NCBI GenBank assembly: GCA_018816735.1
Contig: JAHIVH010000044.1
Span: 1-60,709, forward strand
DNA length: 60,709 nucleotides
Source of the DNA: Pseudomonadota bacterium
GTDB taxonomy: Bacteria; Desulfobacterota; Desulfobacteria; Desulfobacterales; JAHIVH01
Direction: 5' to 3'
The position numbers and the translations under genes are program-made. Of the stretch, positions 56,361 through 60,709 are shown piece by piece (positions within the stretch are counted from its first letter, which is position 1; each line of letters starts with the position of its first letter). A model generated the notes under the pieces. That model searched no databases. It saw nothing but the letters and a program-made list of their open reading frames with translations, and was not told where the DNA came from.

Positions 56361-57062
56361 TCAGGAGTTCATGAGTTTATCCTGAAGTTTCTTAAGCTCC
56401 CTTATGATGGTGCGATCGATGAGTGTGGTCAATATGCCGTCTATTCGTTCGGCAAACATTTTTCTAATGACGCGTTCGAGTGCAGCATCAATCTGTTTTT
56501 CAGTCACCTCAACATCGCTGAGTTCATATTTTTCATCATCTTCTGCATCTGCCACATCCGATAGATACGAATCAGCCCCTTTTATTTTATCATCAATAAC
56601 ATCGGCACGTTCAGCAACTGAATTCGCTTCTTCAAATGCGTCTGCCAGATCAATGATGCCATCCCCGTTTTCTTCAACTTCCGTTTCTTTGATATCAATT
56701 GACTCTAATTCCAGATCAATGTAATCCGAGTCTTCCGATTCGTCTGTATCGTCTGCCAAATCATTGGCTCTTTCCTCATCTTCCTTTACGTTAACTTCTT
56801 CTTCAAGATTAATCACATTATCATCAACTTCATCGACCAGATCAATCACATCACCATTTTCCAGATCAAATACATCGTCTTCGACTTCTTCTATAAGATC
56901 AATAATTTCATCATCATTTTTTGCATGCGGGTCAAGCTCTTCCACGAGATCTATCACATCATCATCATTTTCGGTTAACTCATCAACAAGCTCCATCAGA
57001 TTATCATCAACAGGCAAATCAATTTTAACATCATGCCTTTGGTTGTCCTTGCCGTTGTTCAT
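56361..57062 (-). CDS. Acidic IDLVEE-repeat protein with PopZ-like C-terminal helix
   Basis: 233 residues. The N-terminal 175 residues are highly acidic and probably disordered, with at least five copies of a D-x-I-D-L-(V/I)-(D/E)-E motif. The last 50 residues switch to charged amphipathic helix (QIDAALERVIRKMFAERIDGIL), a pattern seen at the C-termini of PopZ-type polar scaffolds and some other deltaproteobacterial proteins. Sequence identity to PopZ is not claimed. A strong terminator follows. Function unknown; a scaffold is a testable idea. Confidence 0.75.
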   Translation of the reverse strand: MNNGKDNQRHDVKIDLPVDDNLMELVDELTENDDDVIDLVEELDPHAKNDDEIIDLIEEVEDDVFDLENGDVIDLVDEVDDNVINLEEEVNVKEDEERANDLADDTDESEDSDYIDLELESIDIKETEVEENGDGIIDLADAFEEANSVAERADVIDDKIKGADSYLSDVADAEDDEKYELSDVEVTEKQIDAALERVIRKMFAERIDGILTTLIDRTIIRELKKLQDKLMNS

Positions 57063-57293
57063 CTAAGACCTCGCTTTTTTTTAGAAATAAATATCATTAT
57101 CGTGTGGATACTTGAGGCACCCTAAAGAAGTTATCAAAGCTTTATAAGTCATTGAAAATTAACAGACATAATAAATGGTGTCAAGAGATTTGGCTGTTTT
57201 TGGCCCAAGACCAGAAAAATATTTACATTGGAAGCCAGTTGGCTATAAGAAGTAAACTGATATATTTACCGATAATATCAAGGAATCTAATCT

Positions 57294-58055
57294 GTGAAAG
57301 CAAATAAAAATCTGAAACGTTTCCATATAGATACAAACATCATCACACAAGAAAGGATCATGATCCAATCCAGAGAAGCCAATCATATTAAAAATGTTCT
57401 CCGCATGACAATCGGGGATCATCTCTGCCTGTTTGACAACCAGGGAAATGAATACGAAGCCAGGATAACAAGCCTGTCGTCACAGGGAATAGAAGTCGAA
57501 ATCATTGAAACCTTTATAGCCGCCCCCGTGGAAAAAAGCCTGCAGCTATGCGTTGCCCAGTCATTCCTGAAAGACAAAAAAATGGATGCTCTTGTCAGAC
57601 AAGTCACTGAACTCGGCGTGACGCGATGGCATCCATTTTTTTCAGAAAGGTCCATTCCCCAGCCAGACAAAAACCGCATGAAAAACAGATTGGAACGCTG
57701 GCAAAAAATATCCCATGAAGCGCTGAAACAATGCCGGCGTAATCTCCCCCTTGAAATAGTACCACCCTGCACGTTTGATGTTATCCTCGAAACCGGAAGT
57801 CAGGCCGACCTGAGCCTTATTTTCTGGGAAAACGAATCCATGCCATTAGGGGGAATTACAGCGGACAAAACCGATCATCCCCAAAGCGTATTCATTGTCA
57901 CCGGCCCGGAAGGCGGCTTTTCACAACAGGAAATAGACAAGGCGAAAGACAAGGGGTTTATCTGCCTTTCACTGGGCCCTCGAATTTTAAAAGCAGAAAC
58001 CGCGGCAATTTCTTCTGTCACCCTTATGCAATTTATTTTTGGAGACATGAAATGA
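57294..58055 (+). CDS. rsmE: 16S rRNA (uracil1498-N3)-methyltransferase
   Basis: 253 residues of the SPOUT class. HIKNVLRM near the N-terminus, VTELGVTRWHPFFSERS, and the C-terminal knot motifs VTGPEGGFSQQE and LGPRILKAETA are typical of RsmE. It methylates U1498 of 16S rRNA. Start is GTG with AAGGA nine bases upstream. tRNA-Phe follows by about 54 bp. Confidence 0.95.
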   Translation: MKANKNLKRFHIDTNIITQERIMIQSREANHIKNVLRMTIGDHLCLFDNQGNEYEARITSLSSQGIEVEIIETFIAAPVEKSLQLCVAQSFLKDKKMDALVRQVTELGVTRWHPFFSERSIPQPDKNRMKNRLERWQKISHEALKQCRRNLPLEIVPPCTFDVILETGSQADLSLIFWENESMPLGGITADKTDHPQSVFIVTGPEGGFSQQEIDKAKDKGFICLSLGPRILKAETAAISSVTLMQFIFGDMK

Positions 58056-58063
58056 AATAATCC

Positions 58064-58093
58064 TTGACAAATGAACATGTTTCCATCTATACA
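58064..58093 (+). promoter_or_regulatory. Sigma70 promoter of tRNA-Phe
   Basis: TTGACA and TATACA separated by 18 bp, ending 16 bp before the tRNA. The position suits a tRNA promoter. Confidence 0.75.
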
Positions 58094-58109
58094 AGGTTCG
58101 TTTTTGGCT

Positions 58110-58185
58110 GCCCAGGTAGCTCAGTCGGTAGAGCAGGGGACTGAAAATCCCCGTGTCGGCGGTTCGATTCCGTCCCTGGGCACCA
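58110..58185 (+). tRNA. tRNA-Phe (GAA)
   Basis: Complete cloverleaf of 76 nt: acceptor GCCCAGG/CCTGGGC, D arm GCTCAGTCGGTAGAGC, anticodon stem GGGGA/TCCCC with loop CTGAAAA (anticodon GAA), T arm with GGTTCGATTCC, and genome-encoded CCA. Phage-like genes begin soon after, so its 3' end may have served as an attachment site. Confidence 0.98.
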
Positions 58186-58193
58186 CAACTAAT

Positions 58194-58231
58194 AAGGCTT
58201 TCAGCAAATTTTGCTTAAAGCCTTTTTTTAT
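58194..58231 (+). terminator. Terminator of tRNA-Phe
   Basis: AAGGCTTT and AAAGCCTT pair perfectly as an 8-bp stem with a 15-nt loop, followed by seven T, 8 bp beyond the tRNA end. Confidence 0.85.
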
Positions 58232-58392
58232 TGTGTAAGCGCTATGTAAGTATCTTGAAGAACAATTCAGTCAAAATCTAATCCCGATCCCCGCCCCACA
58301 TTGAATAGAATTATTTTACAAAGGGTGCTATACTTTTCAATCAAACGACCGGCATATCCACCCCTTAAAAATTCATTTAACAGGAGTCCCCC

Positions 58393-58551
58393 ATGCCATA
58401 TAATGTCAATACCCCCGAAAGACAGGCAAAGATTGCACAATACTGGAGGATGGTTGAAAGGACAGCCATTGAGTGGCGGGAAGAATACCGGAAACCCCTG
58501 GAAGAATTGAGGGAGAAAAAGAAAAAAGAAATCCCCGATCAAGATGAATGA
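58393..58551 (+). CDS. Small basic helical protein of phage-like region
   Basis: 52 residues with CAGGAG six bases before the ATG. The sequence is mainly one long charged helix (ERQAKIAQYWRMVERTA, then PLEELREKKKKE). The family is not recognised. It is oriented opposite to the phage-like genes to the right. The stop codon lies inside a hairpin (CCCCGATCA/TGACCGGGG, one mismatch) that may end its transcript. Confidence 0.55.
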   Translation: MPYNVNTPERQAKIAQYWRMVERTAIEWREEYRKPLEELREKKKKEIPDQDE

Positions 58552-58892
58552 CCGGGGGCTTGCCCTGCTGGTTGCATAGAATTATTTTTGCCGGGTAATT
58601 GGTAATGACTTTTTACTGAAAAAGGAAGGGTCAAAACCATCTGTCACCTGCCGGGCCTTTTGCCGGATATGTTCTTCCGGGTGGCTGTATCCATCTATAA
58701 ATCGGCATATATCGTTCAAAGCATAAAATGTGCCATGATATGCAATCGCTTGACTGACAAGCCTTTTGATAGATGGTACGTTATTTGCATATATCGTTGA
58801 ATTGGAATATTTATTTTGCTGGAATTAAAAGGCCATAAAAAAACCCACCACATTTTTACGTGCGGTGGGTTCTCTGATCATGGATACCAGGG
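58552..58892. other. Gap in the phage-like region with a start-less reading frame
   Basis: About 340 bp without a complete gene. On the minus strand 58582-58824 an 80-codon open frame without a start codon encodes protein-like sequence (HGTFYALNDICRFIDGY, then HPEEHIRQKARQ). It lies beyond the terminator of the gene to the right. It may be a decayed phage-gene fragment or chance. Confidence 0.35.
58842..58871 (-). terminator. Terminator of the leftward phage-like operon
   Basis: AACCCACC and GGTGGGTT pair as an 8-bp stem, extended by CAC/GTG with a bulge. On the minus strand a run of seven T follows, 22 bp after the stop of the preceding gene. Confidence 0.85.
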
Positions 58893-59465
58893 TTAAATTT
58901 TACTGCTATGCGCCTGTATCTGCCGTCCGATCGTCATTTTTTCATCAGGCAACATGCCCCCGGGTTTCAAAGATGCACCAGACAGGACCGTTTGGTAAAT
59001 TTCAACGGCCTGGTTCCTTAAATGCTTAATATCTGCCTCTGGCAATTGGACACCAGACAAGATATCTGCCTTTAAGTCAAAATCATCAAGGGAATGGGAC
59101 CGGCCCAATGCAGCCAACCTAACCACGGGATTTACAGGATGCCCCACAAGGGCCTTTAGGGCCTCTTTGGGCAGGTTCCCAATGATCGAGACCATTGCCA
59201 TGTCTCCGGGGGAAACCTCACGGGAAGCTTGCGAAAAACTCGCCTGGGTCAACGCGCTTACCGGATCTGAAAGCCGTACAATTTCTGACTCGATTCGATC
59301 CGCTTCAGACTTCAATTCCATCTGGGCCTCTGCCATAGGTTTTGAATACTTTTGCCGGATTTCTGCTTTTTGCTTTTGCTGGATTTCAAGTTTCAAATCC
59401 TGGGAAACACCTGCCAATTCTTTTGTAAACTGATCTTGCAACCGTTTGATTTCTTCAATTTTCAT
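58893..59465 (-). CDS. Phage-like protein with N-terminal coiled coil
   Basis: 190 residues. The first 70 residues form a Lys/Gln/Glu-rich coiled coil (KRLQDQFTKELAGVSQDLKL), then a mixed helical part with HPVNPVVRLAALGRSH. Such an architecture occurs in phage scaffold or assembly proteins, but I do not recognise the family. AAGGTGG lies six bases before the chosen ATG, overlapping the end of the preceding gene. It is the last gene of a four-gene leftward set ending at a good terminator. Confidence 0.65.
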   Translation of the reverse strand: MKIEEIKRLQDQFTKELAGVSQDLKLEIQQKQKAEIRQKYSKPMAEAQMELKSEADRIESEIVRLSDPVSALTQASFSQASREVSPGDMAMVSIIGNLPKEALKALVGHPVNPVVRLAALGRSHSLDDFDLKADILSGVQLPEADIKHLRNQAVEIYQTVLSGASLKPGGMLPDEKMTIGRQIQAHSSKI

Positions 59466-59467
59466 AA

Positions 59468-59671
59468 TTACCACCTTCTTGTGGGTTTATTAATTTTTGC
59501 CAATACTTCTGAATCGATCTCTTTTTTTGCCGGTCGGCGCCATGCCTTGAATGGAGGTGTTGCCTCTTTGTTTTTGGCCTCAAGAAGCTCCTTGTCCCGC
59601 CGTTCGTCAAGAAGGTCAGACACTGCTTGCCCTCTCTCTTTCGATTGAATGAATCCATCTGTTTTGCTCAT
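59468..59671 (-). CDS. Small phage-like hypothetical protein
   Basis: 67 residues, charged, with AWRRPAKKEI. AAGGA precedes the ATG. The stop is 2 bp before the next gene, whose ribosome site lies within this gene. Another frame of equal length overlaps it but lacks a ribosome site. The family is not recognised. Confidence 0.6.
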   Translation of the reverse strand: MSKTDGFIQSKERGQAVSDLLDERRDKELLEAKNKEATPPFKAWRRPAKKEIDSEVLAKINKPTRRW

Positions 59672-59674
59672 TTT

Positions 59675-60169
59675 TCACATTCCTTTTTTTAAAATTATAG
59701 GGATTTCTTCTCTTATCTTGTCAAAAACTTTTGCCGTATCTGCATCCGGATCGCCGCCCTCTGGCACCATCGACAAAAGAGTCTCTACGACAAAATGGCT
59801 TGCCGGCCGCGCTGCTTTTATCGCCTTGTCAGAAAGACCGGCTTCCTTGAGCATATCAATCCACGCCTTATTCACGCTCTCCATTTTTCCCAGGATATCA
59901 TGCGCCGTTTCCGTTTCCCCCGCCCGGATCGCCATCAGCCATGACAACGCATATCCTCTTAAATCGCATTCGGTGGCAAGAGAAAACCCAGTTATTGCGT
60001 CCCAGGAACCACGGAACATAAGATCAGGCCCCGAATAGGTTTTTCTGGGGCAGGTGTCAGTCAGTCTTGAATACTCTGCCTCATCGCCTCTGGCCTGTGC
60101 TTCAAATGCCAGGCAAATACGTTGTTTTGGGGTCAGGTGAGAAAATAGATTCTCATTAAACTTTTTCAA
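59675..60169 (-). CDS. Phage-like hypothetical protein, TTG start
   Basis: 164 residues. Start is TTG, overlapping the TGA of the upstream gene (TTGA), with AAGGAGG seven bases before it. The sequence has PRKTYSGPDLMFRGSWDA and is mainly helical. Similar proteins of unknown role sit in prophage regions near packaging genes; this is by general pattern, not a firm match. It is translationally coupled to the genes on either side. Confidence 0.65.
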   Translation of the reverse strand: MKKFNENLFSHLTPKQRICLAFEAQARGDEAEYSRLTDTCPRKTYSGPDLMFRGSWDAITGFSLATECDLRGYALSWLMAIRAGETETAHDILGKMESVNKAWIDMLKEAGLSDKAIKAARPASHFVVETLLSMVPEGGDPDADTAKVFDKIREEIPIILKKGM

Positions 60170-60438
60170 TTGTTAGCCTCCTTTTGTATTTTCAAAGCCC
60201 GTTCAACGGCTTCCAGCCGCTGCTCAAGGTCACTGTCTTTTATAATTTCTTTCATTATGGATAGGATATATGCGAACGTTCTCGCTGTTCCCTCCTCAAT
60301 CTGGCCACCATGTAACTGGTTCACAACCCGGGCAAGGAACCTGCGTAAATCCGCCAAAGTCTTCAAACGGATAGACCGGGGGGGGGTCCTTGCTAAATCC
60401 TTTGCCTCGCTTGCCTTTTGATCGTTTTTTGTGTTCAT
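60166..60438 (-). CDS. Phage-like small helical protein near packaging genes
   Basis: 90 residues from MNTKNDQKA, where AAAAGG lies eight bases upstream; longer frames would overlap the upstream remnant. It has IRLKTLADLRRFLARVVNQL and a C-terminal DLEQRLEAVERAL helix, a pattern seen in small proteins preceding phage terminase genes. Function unproven. It overlaps the next gene by 4 bp. Confidence 0.65.
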   Translation of the reverse strand: MNTKNDQKASEAKDLARTPPRSIRLKTLADLRRFLARVVNQLHGGQIEEGTARTFAYILSIMKEIIKDSDLEQRLEAVERALKIQKEANN

Positions 60439-60439
60439 T

Positions 60440-60607
60440 TTAATATACCTTTTCATAGTCTGTTTGTGCATTTAACGCATCAGGACCCTTCCAGAATTCA
60501 ACGTCATCCAGAAGATCCCGAAAATTATTCACTGATTTTTCGATCTTGTTCAGGTATCCACGGATCTCGCTTAGGAGCCGTAAAATAATAACATGGCCAT
60601 TTAATTT
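60440..60607 (-). pseudogene. 5'-truncated phage-like gene next to a transposase
   Basis: About 55 codons remain, ending KGPDALNAQTDYEKVY, one base before the next gene's ATG, as in a normal operon. The frame reads back into the end of the transposase gene with no ATG, GTG or TTG at its 5' side. So it was most likely cut by insertion of the element to its right. Confidence 0.6.
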
Positions 60608-60709
60608 TCATTGGGAAGGATTGAATAATTCCACTCGCCATGAAAATTTTCACGTAAAATAAGTATTGCTTCGAGTTCTTCGTCTGTCACTTTGATGCCT
60701 TTGGGGTAA
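60601..60709 (-). CDS. ISAzo13-type transposase, C-terminal end (partial)
   Basis: Only the last 36 codons are in the window. They read YPKGIKVTDEEL, then HGEWNYSILPNEN and a stop. The HGEWNY-x-I-x-P ending is typical of ISAzo13/Rhodopirellula-type DDE transposases. The element's terminal repeat should lie within about 60 bp of the stop but was not identified. The rest of the gene lies to the right of the window. Confidence 0.8.
   Translation of the reverse strand, partial: YPKGIKVTDEELEAILILRENFHGEWNYSILPNEN

Noticed and set aside
56404..57066. Ser-rich rightward frames opposite the acidic repeat gene
   Set aside because: Poly-Ser sequence is the antisense of Asp/Glu-rich codons; the leftward frame has normal context and a terminator.
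58186..58392. Integrase gene next to tRNA-Phe
   Set aside because: No frame of sufficient length or with integrase motifs exists here; an integrated element is therefore only suggested by the phage-like genes further on.
59455..59658. Second 67-residue frame in the phage-like region
   Set aside because: It overlaps the gene at 59468-59671 in another frame, lacks a ribosome site and does not fit the operon spacing.

Overview
The window looks like chromosome from a sulfate-reducing Desulfobacterota bacterium, most likely Desulfobacteraceae. This rests on a HesB-type selenoprotein with an in-frame TGA, a periplasmic [NiFe] hydrogenase, a c-heme chemoreceptor, an FmdE-family protein and a moderately AT-rich base use. 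No 16S gene is present, so the genus is inference.

Left part (1-18.6 kb, nearly all minus strand): one long exopolysaccharide/surface operon. Reading down from 18617 it has a Wzz-type chain-length protein, a tyrosine autokinase, an initiating polyprenyl glycosylphosphotransferase, a GalE-like epimerase, a Wza-type export protein, an outer-membrane barrel, a TviB-type dehydrogenase, a MntA/HepT (MNT/HEPN) toxin-antitoxin pair, WbpP-type and glucuronate-type epimerases, UDP-glucose dehydrogenase and WecB. It ends with two large secreted proteins (beta-helix/PKD and FN3/Ig-repeat). The sugar enzymes predict a polymer rich in uronic or hexosaminuronic acids. The composition resembles XrtA/PEP-CTERM-type EPS loci, but no exosortase, Wzx or Wzy lies here. 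A divergent ExeA-like ATPase with a C-terminal OmpA domain (19098-20864) probably belongs with it.

Middle (20.9-33 kb): mixed housekeeping and signalling genes. They include a class I adenylate cyclase, a Tat-exported M15 peptidase, a CheX/HDOD pair, a cyclic-nucleotide-binding protein without an HTH, LysE and FmdE proteins, a nitroreductase, a FliL-domain lipoprotein, the selenoprotein with a predicted SECIS hairpin, a macrodomain protein, Ndk and TrmJ.

The most striking region is 32980-45820 (minus strand). This apparent nine-gene operon reads cheA - cheW - [NiFe] hydrogenase large subunit - CheY-like regulator - [NiFe] hydrogenase small subunit (Tat signal) - c-heme MCP - second MCP - cheB - cheR, behind a near-consensus sigma70 promoter. 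The large subunit ends exactly at the final His of DPCxxCxxH, so the usual maturation peptide is absent, as in H2-sensing hydrogenases. The small-subunit stop overlaps the start of the heme-MCP gene. I propose a periplasmic H2/redox sensor in which hydrogenase electrons reach the receptor heme and drive CheA signalling.

Right part (46-58.2 kb): a small secreted protein, a PilZ protein, lepA, a REC-GGDEF protein, GNAT and DUF2156 genes, nadC, valS, an acidic repeat protein with a PopZ-like layout, rsmE and tRNA-Phe. After the tRNA comes phage-like accessory DNA (58.2-60.7 kb) interrupted by an ISAzo13-type transposase that runs off the window.
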